Counted from the first letter of the stretch, positions 15,541-29,800 are shown. The stretch: 64,000 nt of DNA from Larus michahellis (GCF_964199755.1 NC_133899.1:3410001-3474000), one strand, 5' to 3'. A program made the numbers and translations. Notes: a model not told the origin generated them from the letters alone.

Positions 15541-15600
15541 GGTGGACTCTAGATGATCTCTGAAGGTCCCTTCCAACCCGTATTGTTCTGGGATTCTGTG
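15541..15600 (+). mobile_element. CR1 LINE 3' end (truncated)
   Basis: The stretch matches the avian CR1 3' terminus: CTAGATGATCTCTGAAGG, then TCCCTTCCAACCC, ending in ATTCTGTG, the form of the short terminal repeat typical of CR1. Only the last 60 or so bases are clear, consistent with the usual severe 5' truncation. The element lies on the plus strand. Confidence 0.85.
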
Positions 15601-17729
15601 AAAAGTGGGTGGCTTGGAGGCTTAACCGATGGGAACAGACATCTTTAATATTAAACGGGTATCTGGAAGGCCAAGTTCTGAGTTTGGTAGCAACTTCTTG
15701 TCAGGTTAAAGATCAGATCCATCAGAATAATTGGGTGCCTGATTTCTCCCTCAAAACCAAGAAGTTTGGGACCTATGTGCTTTGTGGGATCCAAGCCATG
15801 GCTCTTTTCACTTTTGAAAAGGGGACTCTAGTTTCTACACCACCGAAACGCTTTTGGAAGACCACACTTGAACATTTGATCCCTTTCCACGCGTGTTTAC
15901 AAACATAACTGCTGCCCGACACCGATCTCTGCAGGAAGAGCCAGTGCTGGGGTCCTCCTGTGGGCTTCGCATTTGGACATCCCTGCCAAGAAATCTTTGC
16001 CGCTGGGAGCCATCCTCAGGGACAAAATACCTGGTGCAGGTGAGCGTGCGTCTGGCTACAGGAGACCCCCCCCGATGAGCAGGAGATGCCCTGAGTGTTT
16101 GCAGCAGCTCTGCTGTCGTGAGCTGGTGTTATTCATAGAAACAATTATCAGATTGGCTCAACAAGTGAGGAAAGGCATGCGGCTCAGTTGGTTTTTTTTA
16201 AGTAACTTTCACTGCCAGTATTCATCTCGCCCAGTAAGAAACTAAAATCAGAATATCATTAAGGAAAGACAGCAGAAGGGATGAAACATTGTTATTGAGC
16301 TTCTGGGTTGAAGATCTATTTGCACAGGCTTTTTGAAACCAGTTCCCATTATCACAGGTTGCTCCGATCCATCAAACTTCTCATAAATGGTTTTAACTCC
16401 AATCTTAAAATGAGCTAAACATTTGCAAGGGAGACGCAGATCCTTCGGAAACATTCACTGAGGTGGATTGCCGTGTTGTAAACATGAATCTCCTCTTCTC
16501 AGACACTTCTCGCAGGTCCTCTGAGAGATCCCAAGAATCCTGCTGGCCACTGGTACAAGCATCAGAGAGCAAATGACAATCCTCAGAGATCCAATCATCA
16601 CTGCTTAATTATAAAAAGAGACGCGGGGACACTGGCAGTGCCACTTTACTTCAGTAGTTCTTAGGCTGGTGTAAACACACAAGCCTGAACATAGGCGTTT
16701 CTTTATTTAAAGCAGCAGGAGTTGAAAGACCCAGAATGGTACAGAAAAGCGCAGCTCTGCGGCTCTCGGCTCAGCTTCAGGCTAATTACTGAAAAAATAA
16801 GCAAACACACCTGGGAAAGCAAGACGACAGGGCCTGGAAAGTTTTGCAGGGACTTACAGTACCGAGAGTTCGCTCGGAGCAGAACTCGCTACAGCAGTTG
16901 TGCTCCTCCGTGGTGGTAAAGAAAAGCCACCGCAGACCAGCTACCCGAGTAATCCCCTCTTCAGAGAGATGGAAACGCCACGTTTTGCTGTCTGGGCAGT
17001 GCAGGTGCCTGGAAACGCTCTGAAAACACGATATCCCTCCGGAAATATGTAAGTATTACTCTTGTCTGAACAATTATTCACTCAAAAATACTAAGGAGCA
17101 GCAGCAATGGATACACTAATGCCTAGAAATGTAGAAGCTCTTGCAGCATTTCATGAATGCTTCTCTTCTTCCCCTGCCCTTTTTTCCCTCCCATCTATGT
17201 TTGCCTTAGTCCTTAAAGAAAGAAAATCACCCTGCTTTAGCTCCTTGTGTTCCTGCATGGGATGGATGGACCATAACACACTTCTTGTGACCTCCTAGAC
17301 CTCTGGAGGAGGCACGTTTTGGGAAAAGTATCTCAGTTTCTCTCTCATGTCTTGTCTCACAGGGCAAGAGAGCCGAGGTTTGCCACTGGACTGGAGAGAA
17401 GCTTGTGTGGGGTGCCTTCACTGGAAGACTCTTCTGGAGCAGGAGGACTCGCAGGATTGTACCTTCCCCAGCCTCAGAGCTGGTGTCTCTGGCCGGTGTG
17501 CGGAGGCAGAGTGACCACAATGTTGCAGCTCTGCGTTGGGAAGCAACAAGGTGCCCATCTGGGACATCAGGTACCAGTCATATAGAAAAGTCCAAAGGCT
17601 ACCACGCTATGGGGTTGGTTGTTGTGGTTTTTTTGAGAACTTTTGATGAGTTTCTAGTCTGTTCTCTCCAGTTGTTTTCCAAAGTGGTAGGAATTACCAG
17701 TTGGATCTAGTCTATCAGGAGCCATCTCC

Positions 17730-17800
17730 GCCTTCCTCATTTTCCCATCTGTAAAACGTGGATGTTACCGGGGCCACTGTAAAGATGGACTAGATAGGTC
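17730..17800 (-). mobile_element. Ancient MIR/CORE-SINE-like remnant
   Basis: CCTCATTTTCCCATCTGTAA followed by AACGTGGATG resembles the MIR-type stretch CCTCAGTTTCCCCATCTGTA with AATGGGGAT following. It is diverged and fragmentary. Strand and family are tentative. Confidence 0.4.
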
Positions 17801-20800
17801 CGTATCCTGAACTCATTTCTCCCAGTGACTTCAGTGGGATGCCCAGCCCAGAACAATGGCAGGATACACGACCCTAAACATTTCTGCAGCGCTTTGAAAG
17901 ATGAAAAGCAGTGACTTTTATACCTATGTCAGTGCAGGGGCAGGGAAACGCTTCATGATGTTTATAGCAGACATCACGGACATTGCACATGAAAACATGG
18001 GAAATGGTGCACTTTTCTTGTAGGGAGATAATCTTTAATAGATGGCAATGAGGAAATAAAAGCATTCGTACACAAGAGCCTACCTCACGGAGGGGTATGT
18101 TTGCCTGACTAACATGGCCACCGCCACAGATGTTTCCTCCAGAGCCAGAAGTGCTGCGTGGGGCTGTTCCTTCTGAGGAACCGGAATGAGAGAAATCCCA
18201 GCACAGACTTTTCCTCCCCCTCCTCACCCCTTGCTGCAGTTGTGGAGAAAGACGCAGCCCCAGTAGAAACATTCCCCTAAAAAACATTTGTTTCTCTCTT
18301 CGGAGCAGTGGAAGACGATGAAATGAAAAATAAAATAAATAAATTAAAAAAAAAAGACATGACTTGAAGACAGTATTTAAGCATCTCTTTTCTGAGATAT
18401 TTTATTGGTCTCCAAAGATAATGAGCTAAAGCCTCTGCCCTTAAGGAGTGCTTGCTGGGAGGGGACCAGGGGCTGATGTGTGCGGAGACACGGGAGGGAT
18501 GGACCTGGTTGCAGGACCCAGGAGGGGCCTTTACTCCCTTCCCACCCTGATGCTGAGGATCTTTTTTTTTTCCTTTTTCTCTCCATGGAAACAAACAATC
18601 TCCAACTCTTGTCACCCCGAGAAGACTACACGGCAACATGGCTTGTTTACTCGCTGTTGTCTTTGGTGGATTGAAGCTGTGTGGCCTTGTCCTCGTTCCA
18701 GGCAATGCATGGACATAGCTGTCTGAAGGAAAACCCTAATGATTGTATAGTTTTCAGCACTGAGTGGCAGTTCGCCACCTCGCTTTTATTGTTAGCAGAT
18801 TACAATGTTGCCTCACTGCTCTGTGCCACACACCACGCTGTGACTAATATCGTTCAACAAAAGAAAATCCTCTCCAAAGTGACCATGTTCTCCAGCCCAG
18901 TGGATCTGGTGGAGGCTCCGTTCATCCGATACTGTTTTCTCTCCGCATCTCTCCCACAAGCGAGGGTAAGAAGAGGGGTAGAATCACCCTGGGAAGCTCC
19001 CGTCCCTGATGTAACCCCTGGGGTGGTCGCTGCCGGACCCCACACCCTCCCAGCTGCCGTGAAAGCGGAGCTGGGTTTGCTCACACCGACCAGCCTCTGG
19101 AGCTGCTCAGCATCTTTCCCCTCTGAACCCTCAAAAAGAGGGGTGTGCAACAACAACATCCTCCTAACTTGTTTGTGCCATGAAAGGAGCTGGAAAGAAT
19201 GCGCTCAGCCACATGACAAGCGAGGCCATCAGGCTGCAGAGAGAATAGAAAGACCTCATTTTTAATTACTTCTGAACAAAGTTGGCTCAGTAAAGTATTT
19301 CCCATTGTACTGCTGAACTTTTCTTCTCATCACACAGCAGCGAAGCGCAGCCTCCTCCGCTGCTGCAAGTGAGCTAAAATCAAGCCTGCGTTAGGGATCA
19401 TTGCATTCTCTATTATAAGCAGACTACCCATTTATCACCAGCGTTTCAGACTTTTCTGCAGCGCCCAGGCACTTCTTTGTCACTGTAGATGTTTTTATGA
19501 TGAGAGTCCTAAGAAGCAAGGATGTCCCACTGTCTTTACAGAAAGAAACTGCGGGGAAATTGCTTGGAGATGCCTTCTCCCCATTGCTCCAGGCATGAAT
19601 GGTCACAGAAAGGCCATTACAGAGAACGGGCTTGAAGCACTGAGTCCTCTGCAGTCCCAGACTGGTGCTTCGGTCACAGCATGAAAGGGGGGATGTAAGG
19701 GCCAGTATCCACCTGAGATGACGCACAAACTGTATCTATGTACACGTAGCCAAGTTCAACCTACGTGCTAACAGCAGGGCCACAACTACAACAGGTAAAA
19801 AATGAAGAATGATTACTTGCGTAAAGGTTCTCACCCTTAAATCCTATTAATTAAGACTAAATTCTTCATGGCACAGACTTTATGGTTCGATTGTCAGTAA
19901 AATATCTGGTCTGGGTCAAAGCAAAACATAAGCAGGCTTCGGTTCCTTGAGTTCCATTATGAGATCAGAGTCCAAGGATTCACTGAAATGTATTGCATTT
20001 CAGAGTTTTGTGGATTTAAAGTCTGAGGAGACTCATGTATAACGGATGTCTTCCTGAGCATGCAGAGAGCCTGAAACAATAGATCTAAGAGACGCAGACT
20101 GCCCCATTCACTTTTCCTTCAAAATCTGCTGTTTCCTCAAGTAGGAACTTGGTCAGCCCACAAAAAAAAATCCACATCATACAGCTAAAGACACCAGAAG
20201 GCCATGTAGGCGTGTGCCTTGGGCAGTCTTGCATTATTCAATTAAATAGCAATTTAGCATCTTGCATTGCAGTGTCTTTTAGCTAAAGATGAGCAACTTC
20301 CCAAGCAGCAGGAAGGGCCCATCCTCGTCACTGCTTCCCTTGTTGTCCTAGACAGAAATTGCATTGACTTCAGAGCGCAGAGGCTCAGACTCCTGCTGTG
20401 TTGGTACACGATGCATTTCACAGAGCATGAGCTGTACCCTCCTCCTCACAGGTAAGCTTATAGAACAGCTTTGCTGCAAGTCTTGCTGCTTTTTTTTTTT
20501 TTTGCAGAACGGAAATACTCAAATGCTTGTTTTCCCCGTGGGAAGCCTCTGGCAACCCAAAAGTGATTTCTAAGGACTACTGTTTTGCCTCCATGTAACC
20601 CCTTACTAGTAGACCCCCGCAGAAGCTCTGAAGCCTGGTGAGCCTTCTGCAGCTTCAGGCTCCATTTTCAACAGCTGCCTGTACTAATTCCTTCCCTGCA
20701 GGTTGTTGCTCTTGAAGCAGAGATGACAGAAATGAACTTGGAGCTGCACTTCAGTTGGGACTGATTCGCTGAAGCTGCTGGTGCAGATGGGTTTGCAATA

Positions 20801-20829
20801 GGCTGCCAAACTCTGGCCTGGAGCAGCTG

Positions 20830-21130
20830 CTACTTTGAATTAAAAACACTCTTTAATGACTTTAAGATGTCAAGGCCCAAAAGATCTTGCCGTTTATTAA
20901 TAATCTGTATCAAGAATGACTATTTAAGTTGGAAATACAAATATCACAGCATCAACATCATTATTCCACTCCATTCAAAATGCTAATGAATAGTGCATTA
21001 GCTTAAATATAGTAATTATTTTTCTTCTCTGAGCCTAACTACAGTAACATACCTCTATCTAGTTAATATCTTCTCCATAGCTTGGTTTGGATGGTTAATT
21101 GCTTATTGGGAAAGCTACAAGATATTAGGT
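20830..21130. promoter_or_regulatory. AT-rich candidate conserved element with inverted GCTAATG repeat
   Basis: An AT-rich block dense in homeodomain cores (TAAT, ATTA) includes GCTAATG at 20982-20988 and its exact reverse complement CATTAGC at 20996-21002, 7 bases apart. It has no coding potential and no repeat look. It lies beyond the likely MTHFSD 3' end, so enhancer function for FOXF1 or FOXC2 is a guess. Confidence 0.35.
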
Positions 21131-21959
21131 AGTACTGTGAAATGCGGCCTCGCAATACATGACAGAAAAGAAGTGTCAGGAAGAGAACGGCAGAGATCTG
21201 CCCACCTGGACCCAGACCTAGCACCGCGCACCCTGTGGGTTACACACAGAACCACAACTGCAAACAGAAAACCATCTAGACGTGTTTTTCCAAACAAAAC
21301 CAGCCCCGACTGCACGCAGCGTTGAGAGCAAAGCAAGCAAACATAACATATCTACATATCACATAACATATCTGCACTGAAACTTCAGATGTTAAGAAAG
21401 GAAGTAAGGTGGAGGATGAAATTCCCACAAATTTGACCAGAAAAGGCTGGTTCAATCTGTAATGCAACATGGGTAAGTCTGAGATGCTGGAAGTTTTCAT
21501 TGTCAGTATAGCTGCTTTTTAACTCCTAGGGTCGCCTGGGCATCTTCACCAAAGCAAGCAGTATGGCAAGAGTCAAAAAGAACATCAAACGATCACCTTA
21601 CTTAATTTGCCATCATTAGGAAGGGGAAGGTGGTGACGTGTAGTTATTTTTTTTGCTTTTCTTTCCTTCCCTTTCTAAGTTCATGATGTAATGAGTATGT
21701 TTAAGTAGTAACATAACCCCTGACTCTTAGCCTTGAAGTACACAAGCACTGAAACAAGATGCAGAGGACTCTGCAGTGCTTACGTTTTAATTCAGACTAA
21801 GTGGTATTGAAAATAATTTTGCGCTGGAGAAAAAGAGAGCATTTTAGAGCATGGCACTATTTTTTTTCAGAAACTGTTCCTTTGTTGACCTTACATGAAG
21901 CTGAAGCAATGCTTTCCTTGAGCCCCTCTGTACAGAGTACATGATAACGATGAGAACTT

Positions 21960-21965
21960 TTTATT
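21960..21965 (-). terminator. MTHFSD: Candidate MTHFSD polyadenylation signal
   Basis: TTTATT on the plus strand (AATAAA on the minus strand) is the first canonical hexamer I find downstream of the MTHFSD stop, giving a 3' UTR of about 1.4 kb. Non-canonical signals nearer the stop cannot be excluded. Confidence 0.3.
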
Positions 21966-23383
21966 TAATACTGTACGAAATGTCTGACCCTTGAGGCATA
22001 ATAACGTGCTTAAAATATACTTAACAGTACCCTCTGGCTAAAAAAAGTTTCCAACTCATACTTAAAAAAATATCCATTTAGATGCTTACTTTGACTATGT
22101 GCCCAGCATCAATGGCAAAAGCGCTTCTGTTTAGAAAGGATGGTTCAGCCAAAATTCAACTTGTTTTTCAGGAATAGGAAACCAAAGAAAAAAAAAATGT
22201 AATAAAAGCCATACCGAATAAATCATCATTCTCCTTTACACCGTAAGTGAATGTTCAAGTGTGCGCAAATCTTACCGTTCGAGCTAGTACTTGATAGCAC
22301 TTTCACAATGAAAAGTTGCCAGTGCTGCTGCCTAACCCTCATCACTGTCTGATGTTGTGGATGCAGGAAGACCACAGTGACGGTGACAAAGGCACAGCAG
22401 GAACAGGCTTTGCTACTATCTCCAGCAACCCTTCAAACAACTCCACACCACACTAGTCACCCACAAGTTTTGACCGTGGTCTGCCTGCTTTTCATTTCCA
22501 CTCTAATGATTAAATATTAACATAATTTCACGGAGGCAATGGAATCACACCAAATTATAAGAGAAGAGACAATCAGGGAAAGCATCTATTTTATAATTAT
22601 CTGCATCCATGAAACAGACAACTGAAGTGCTTTGGGGAAAAGCAGAGGAGAAACTGGTCTTTACTTTCCTCTGCCAGACCGAAATAAGAAATATAAGATT
22701 TACGAAGGGCTGGATTAACAAAACAGAGCTGAGAACAGGGCTACCATCTCTTCCACCTGATGTTAACAGCTATTACTAGAACTCAGTGGCTGAGCCAGTG
22801 TTTCTACAGCAGTTCTTCAAGAGCACAAAAAGGGCAATCTCTCCCCCCAGCCATTTTTATGAAAAATATGCTGAAAACTCCCAACAGGCAAACCCCATTT
22901 TTTAGTAAACAGAATCGTAACCCTTAAGACAGATTTTCTGCATCTGTTTTTTAAGCTCACGAGTACAAATTTGCAGGTACAACCTTTAGATGACGGAACA
23001 CAATCACCTTGCTACATGTGGCTGCACACAGCCACCAAGGGGCAGGTTTTTGATCCAGGCCTAACAAATGTACGCACTAAACCGCAAATCAACCCAGGGC
23101 CAATGAAAAACAAATACACAGGGTGTGGGTACCTTCTGGATAACTGTTTAGAGAAATGGCCCCTCTCTCATCTGTCTTGACAAACACACTTTGCATGTAC
23201 AACTGCAGGAACGAGGCAGAGCAAGTCAGCTGTGAGATGTATGCCTCATTTGTTTGAAAAGCTGGCTTTGCACTTCGTTGTTTAGCCTGCAGTAATCAGA
23301 GGATATACTAATATCCTTGAAAAGTTAGGTTGGCTTCTCACAAAACAATGAGAACACGCTTATTTTTTTCCCCCTCTTCATAC

Positions 23384-23899
23384 TCATTTCTGACTATTGA
23401 TTTCTACTTGCCCTTTGTTTCTCTGATTCTTGGCCAGCTCAACTCGCAAAGTATTACCCCCGAGGCTCAAGCCTTTCAAAGAGGATACAGCACTCTCTGC
23501 GGTTGCTTTATCCTTGTAATCGAGAAAAGCCCTGTACTGTGCTCCTTGCCAATTCAGTCGTAAAGGAGTTGCACGGAATTCCCTCAAAGCACATTTCAGC
23601 TCACTCACTCTTACGCTGGGAGGTATGTTCCCCACATACACAGTAGTAATCATGCCAGATCCCCCTAATCTGGGACTTAAAGAATCACTTTCAACATAAT
23701 GTTGTCCTACTTGAGCTGAGCCCATTGCAGCCTGCGGTCTTGTATTTTCAGCCATTGCCTTTTCATTCAACGCTGCTGGTGTGTTGGTATTTGCCAGGTC
23801 TGAATGTTCATCTTGGAGGGTAACATCCTTGCCGGTCTGCTTCTCTCTGTATCGAAGGCTCTTTAGGATGGGGATTTTTTCCAGCATCTCATAGCTGAC
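23384..23899 (-). CDS. MTHFSD: MTHFSD terminal coding exon 8 (RRM)
   Basis: After an 8.2-kb intron and acceptor TTTTTAG the exon reads [16 protein letters not shown], then a low-complexity linker of about 60 residues, then the RRM ([17 protein letters not shown] through [12 protein letters not shown]), stopping at the TAG/TAA-type terminator at 23384-23386. It encodes 171 of 401 residues. Confidence 0.95.
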   Translation of the reverse strand, partial: VSYEMLEKIPILKSLRYREKQTGKDVTLQDEHSDLANTNTPAALNEKAMAENTRPQAAMGSAQVGQHYVESDSLSPRLGGSGMITTVYVGNIPPSVRVSELKCALREFRATPLRLNWQGAQYRAFLDYKDKATAESAVSSLKGLSLGGNTLRVELAKNQRNKGQVEINSQK

Positions 23900-26800
23900 C
23901 TAAAAAGGAGGAAGACAGATACAATTATGAGATTTCTCCCCTTCCAGAAAAAGGAGAAGACCATCAGGACCCATTTGTGCCATAAAAAGAGAGGAACCTT
24001 ATTATATTGCTACCATTCAGAGTGCCAGAGCATTCAAAATATTACTAATTGCTGGCCTGACTCTGAAGCTGCTCCCTAAATACACACTGTAGGACAAAAA
24101 TAAACATTAGTTACTCTTTAAGCAAGCAGCACAATGTAGATCCAGCAGGAAAATCAAAACCAAACTCAGAACTATTCAATTTTGACAATTATTTATCAGG
24201 GTGCTTTCAGATTCACATTCTTATTGTTATCCCTTAATATTTGCTTTGACCGAGGGCCTGTGCTCCTGCTCTGGCAGAATCTTACACACCGACAATTCAC
24301 CAGACCATCAGGCACTTTCATTCTGCAGACCTCCTCGTGCTCTTTTCCCCCAGCACAGGATATCCCGTAGGCTGGGTCATACAATGGGGAGGGACGATGG
24401 TGTTAAGTTTGCAGCTGGGGAGCGTGCCTTGTAGCGGGGCTCCTATGAGTGTGGGCCCAGCTGGAGGCACGTTCTCTGGTTGTGGCACATCACCACAGCC
24501 TCCCTCTTGTCATCTGACCTCCCACACCGCCCGCAGCTACTCATCAGATCCCACACCAGTCTGCTGGGTTGGATCACAGAACGGAAGAACGCCCGGACAC
24601 TATACTTCAAAACTGTGAACCCTCTACCCCTCCCATCCATCCCCAGTTCACAAGCAGCTTTTCTGGAAGGGCTCTTCCTCTCAACAGCTGAACCCTATCC
24701 ATCTCAGGCATGAGATGCCCCAGGCTGCACTCAGTGACTGGCAGGAAACACAGTGGTTCCCTAGCTAATGTGGTCTAGTTCTTGGCTTGCAGACTGCAGT
24801 TGGAAGGAGGAATAATTCGTACTTGGCTGCTGGACAAGCAGAACATCCATCAACACAAGATCCAATTCTTAAATTTAGGGAGCCTAGGGAAGCAATGCCT
24901 GAGCTAGCAGAGACCCAAGCTAGTAGCCCACACAGTGTAAGCAAGCCACTCTAGCAGGGTACTGCACCCGAGCTTACGAGCTACTACTTCTCAGCAGGCT
25001 GTGCTGGACTAGCACTAGCATATCCTGGCTAGAATACGTCTGCGGATCTCCCGGCTCAGATCTCTCTCATCTCAGAGCTCCTGAATTCCTGGTTCTACAG
25101 TTACAGTCAGAGTGAGTCCGGATCTGGCCGCACCACACAAAGTCTAAAATTTACAGGTCTCTAGGGAGAGCTGCCCGGCTCTGTAGTGACTCAAGTAAAA
25201 TCAAAGACAGGGTGAGGGCGATGTTAGGTTTAGGTAACAGGAAAGCCAGTCAACAGAAGTCTCTCAAACATTCCCAGGGCTCCTCTTCTGAGGAGCAAAC
25301 AAGGACATTTTATTTCAGGCTGAACCTAAATAAAAATATGATTTACAAAAAGCCTGTCCTAGCTCTATCTTGTCAATAGAATATCAAACAGCAGAACAGG
25401 ACTAACCAGTATGGGCAGAGGCCACCTCTATTCTGCCACACTCCAGACCCAGAATCAAGGTGTTTGGGATCAGGCCCTTTAAACAAGCAAACTTCATGAC
25501 TGAGAACAATTTCTGAACAAATCTGGCCTGATTTGGCAGCCGGTACAGAGAGGGAAGGACTTCCTCTGGGGCTCTGGGAGCCTCCGCACTCTGAAAGGTA
25601 CATGCCATATTCAGATTTTGAAGAGTTATTGCTCTGTGGATTCTTGGAGTGATTTGTTTTTCTCAGCCAAGAATTCAGACTGCTGTGTTTGACAGCAAAC
25701 TCCCCTTCCCTGGGCGATACAACATCAAATCAATGGCTGAAGCCATCTTACTTTGTTTTTACTGGCCAACAATTAGGAACATTTGTTGTCCTCTGTCAAA
25801 TTTCTGTGTGAAATGTAAGCTCTATGCTAATTAAACCAAACAGGAAAAACATTTTTCTATTCTCATGCAACTAATCACTCCTGGGCCCAAAGCACAACCT
25901 CAACCTCTTACCAAGTGTACGTACAGTTCCTTTCACCCTGAAATTAAACTCCGTTCCCAAGGCACGGACTGGGTATTTTGTGAGAAAGATCAACGCTGAC
26001 AAGGACAAGCTCTCACCACTTTGTATATTAAGGGAATTAAAGAGATGGACACTGAGAGGATCATCTCAGGAACTCCCAGCCTTTCAAGGACAAACCAAGA
26101 AGAGGATTTAGATAATCCAGGAAACAGCACACTCTCTGAGACACTTCAACTGGCCAGGCTTCAACATGGCCTCTCCTCTCCCTAGAGTGATCCGTAGTTT
26201 TTGGCATCTGACTGCAGCTCTTCTAACTACTGTTTCAGGCTCCCTGCAAACTCAGGAAGATGTTGTTACAACTGCATACGTGTCTTCATAAGAGCTATGA
26301 ACTGTTATTTTCTATAAAAGACGAAGCTCTGATCAAACACCACCATGAAGTGAATCTATTATTACCTTAAATTCAGCCCTATGCGTATATAACATTCAGT
26401 AGCCTTTACAGTACCAAAGCAACAAAGGCAGTTGATTTGGCACTTAGATTTTTTTTTTTTTGTAATACAAAACATTCTGTAAAAAACCTACATTAGACAA
26501 GTTCTGACACCGTCAACTGTCAACTAACATCCTTCTGCCACAAAAGTGAGACAGAGGATTTACCTTAAGGGCTGTTTTCCCTGGGGTCTAGGAGAATCTT
26601 TCAGCTGTGTCAAAGCTTTCAAATCCTTCCCTATTTTTCCCCACTTTTCTGCCAAAGAAAGTCAGAAACTCGGTTTGGGATTTCTGAGTTTCAATGCATC
26701 AAACCAATTCACTACCTTTTTTGGGGTGCAGGGAGTGAGAGCCAAAAGGGCAAAGAGGGCAGTGGGTGGCAGAGGAGAGGAAAAAGCTTGCTCTGCTCTG

Positions 26801-29800
26801 TTGCAAAACAGCAAACAAAAGAACTCTGTGGTAGTACAATGTGTTGCTAATTACGATCATGCAAAAAGTTTCTTTTGTCTTGTGAGCTGTGGAGGATTGC
26901 AATGATTTATTTCCATGTGGAGAGAGGCCAAAGATATTCCTCCTCGCTTTCAAACAAGCTGCACGTTTCTTGGTCCTGTGCCGGCTGGTCACTCCTCCCA
27001 GCCTTGCCTACTGCTTTAGGCTAAGCCAGGATGCACAGGGCTTGGGTTCTACCCCAAGTCTGGTTCATCCAGTTATGTGGACCTGGGCAAACCCAGTGGA
27101 GGAAGCTTCTTCCCTTGCTTCCCCCATGCCTATAAAGTCAAGGCCAAACCATTTATTGATGTTTGTAAACTTTGTATTGAGTGTTGGGATTTAGCTAAAT
27201 GATTGGCTTTGGCAGTGAAGCCAGCTGAAGAAGTTTCTTATTATCCCTCGACCACCAACTCCCAGGCCAGTTCCATACTTCAGCCCTCTGGGGTTGGCCA
27301 AGAGAAGTGCTTGTGGGTCTGCGCTGTAAACTCAGTAACTGAAGTGATTCAGGTTAAAAATAACTCCACCAAAGGCAATTAATCATTTAACAATCCTGCC
27401 TACTCCCTGCCATAGCTGGGAGAGCCTTGGGGAAAGAGGACAGCAGGGTAGATGAATTCTTCTGGCACACAATTACCGGGCTATGGGAAAGGAGCTGAGA
27501 AGGGAAATGTGGCCCCTTTCTGACAGAAACCTGAAGAAAACAGCCTTGGATGCTGACAGCCAATACAAATCTCCCAGCACTTAACCCCGAGCATCCACTC
27601 TTACAACACCTGGTTTGGTCCCAAAACAACGTACTGGCAGACGGACTTCTGCAACCTCTCTGCTGGAACATCGGGGCTCTCTTCAACCTCTGTTATTCCA
27701 GAACAGTGAACGTAGCCACTTTCAATATTTTGCTGGGGAAAATGAAAGATGTGTTTGTCCTCTGACAGAATGAGTAATGCTGACCCCTGATACAGCGCAG
27801 GCCAAGCCAAACACCGCTTTGATTTCCCTGGCAGCAGAGGCGGTGCAGTTGTGATGTACGGCAGATGAGGGAAGGACAGCTATAGATTGGAGAGCATGCT
27901 AGGTCTGCTATTTAATTCTGCTTCACACAGCTACCCATCTGCACACACCAACCGATACAAGAACATGTGGCTCGAGACAGAAACAGATGCTGCTGTTGCC
28001 ATGCCCTGCCATGGAAGGCTAAGAACAAGACCAAACGATCTTCTTGTAGAGCAGATCCACCAGCCCTTCCAAGTACTGAGGCTGGTGGGCAGAAGGTGTT
28101 TGAATATTCATCTTTGCCCACCCTGAGGGGTCTCTGACCCTTGCTGACTCCTTATAAAGGCCTTCAGGACAGAGCCCACTTCTCGTGTTGTGTCCTTCAT
28201 CAGTTGCTTATGTCAAGGAGCACTGAACTCACAGGGGTTTAAAGCACAGACAAAGCCAAGGCAGCTAGGACGGGCCAGCACAGTTGAACATTTTATCGTT
28301 CATTTGCACAAAATGTCCAAATATGTGCACGCAACCCGAGGGCATATTTCTGGGAGCTGGCAGCCCGTGAAGTCTGCTAGTGTCCCTCAGGAGAAACTTA
28401 TGCAACCCACATTTGGAATCTATCAGCAAAAACTGATTCCATGGACTGTGCAGCAAGGGTCAGATTTGCAAAGGTGTTGAGATGTTTAACCACGCATGGA
28501 AGCATGCCCTGCTCACGCTATCCCTCCAAACAACAAAATAAAACAAACCTTGGCTAAACTGACGGCAGTTTTCTTCTGATAGCAACACTGTGTCCCTGCT
28601 GAAGGTTTTGCCAGCTACAATGTGTGAATTTTTTGAGCTCTAAACCAACATCATTTTACTTTCCAAATTTTCTATCGCAGATGCAAATCAAAAGCTGTTT
28701 GTTGTCAGATAGTTTCCATCTCTGCCACTGCGTACTAAACTCTTTCGATATTAGACCCAGGGATTTCCCCCCGTTCATTTCATTTTGGGAAAAACCTTTT
28801 CCTACTTCTATAAAATTCTCAGCAAAAGAATGATTAAAGAAACAGAAGGAAATGCTTGCTAGAATCTAGTGATTTTTCCTCCAACTATTCTCATTTCCCT
28901 CTTCATGACCCCAGATATTTTAATTGGTCTGTATAGTGTCAATTTAAAATAAGCACAGCACAAATAACTTCATAATTGTAACAAATATAATAGACAGCGT
29001 CACAGATAAAGATCACAGCTACCCATACAAAATACTAAATGAGAAAGTAAGTCGTTTCGTTAATTTAGAGTTCCCAGAAACAATGGGTTAGATTTTCAAG
29101 GCAAATGAAGCCAAATAATTCTCCACTGGCATCCAAATAAAGTTTGCCAGAGTGCTCAGCTCTTAGCAGCTCTTGCTGTCCTCCAAAAGGACATACTGAT
29201 TTCTCAAAACCCTGAACTCAGATGCAGAAAACCTACCCGTATACCCACTCCAGTACTGTCTTTGTATTTAGACGTGTTTCTAGAGTGCCTAGCACTGACA
29301 CTGATAATGCTTCTTCGGTATTAATAATATTGTGGCTCTTATACTTCCTCGGAAGTCTTTAAATCAGGATTTCTGTGACAAAAATCACAGCAAGTAATTC
29401 ACACCTTCCTGTTTGGACAAACAGAACTACCTCGACAGCAAGAAATTGCTCAGCTGGAAATTCTGCACTGAGAAGAACTGAAAGGAGGCAACTGAGGGCA
29501 AGTTATGCCAATTACCCCAAGAAGTAACAATTTACTCACAGAATAACACCTATTTACCCCATCCCCATATCTGCCACCCTATTTCCTTCCTACATAGCGC
29601 ATAACAAACAAAAACACTCCAGGAAAATGCACAGAAATTTAGCCTGGAGACATGCTTGCTACCTAAGTACCTTTTTACCTCTTTTGAGCTGAAAACAGTG
29701 TAAGTATTAATGGCTATTCATCCTAACAGCTTCAGGAAAGCCCATCCTTTGCAACAATGCTTAGCTGTAATCCCATGTTTACAAACACCTTTAATTTAAA

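Larger units (their letters stand above)
12251..21950. other. Intergenic interval between convergent FOXF1 and MTHFSD
   Basis: No coding gene is recognised. The first 750 bp are still CpG-rich. AT-rich blocks with many TAATTA/ATTA cores at 13021-13300 and 20830-21130 look like enhancers. The interval also holds a G-rich minisatellite (15020-15080), a TTTA microsatellite, a CR1 3' end (15541-15600), a MIR-like remnant (17730-17800) and a 49-bp-spaced duplication of 16 bases (14186-14201 and 14235-14250). Confidence 0.6.
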
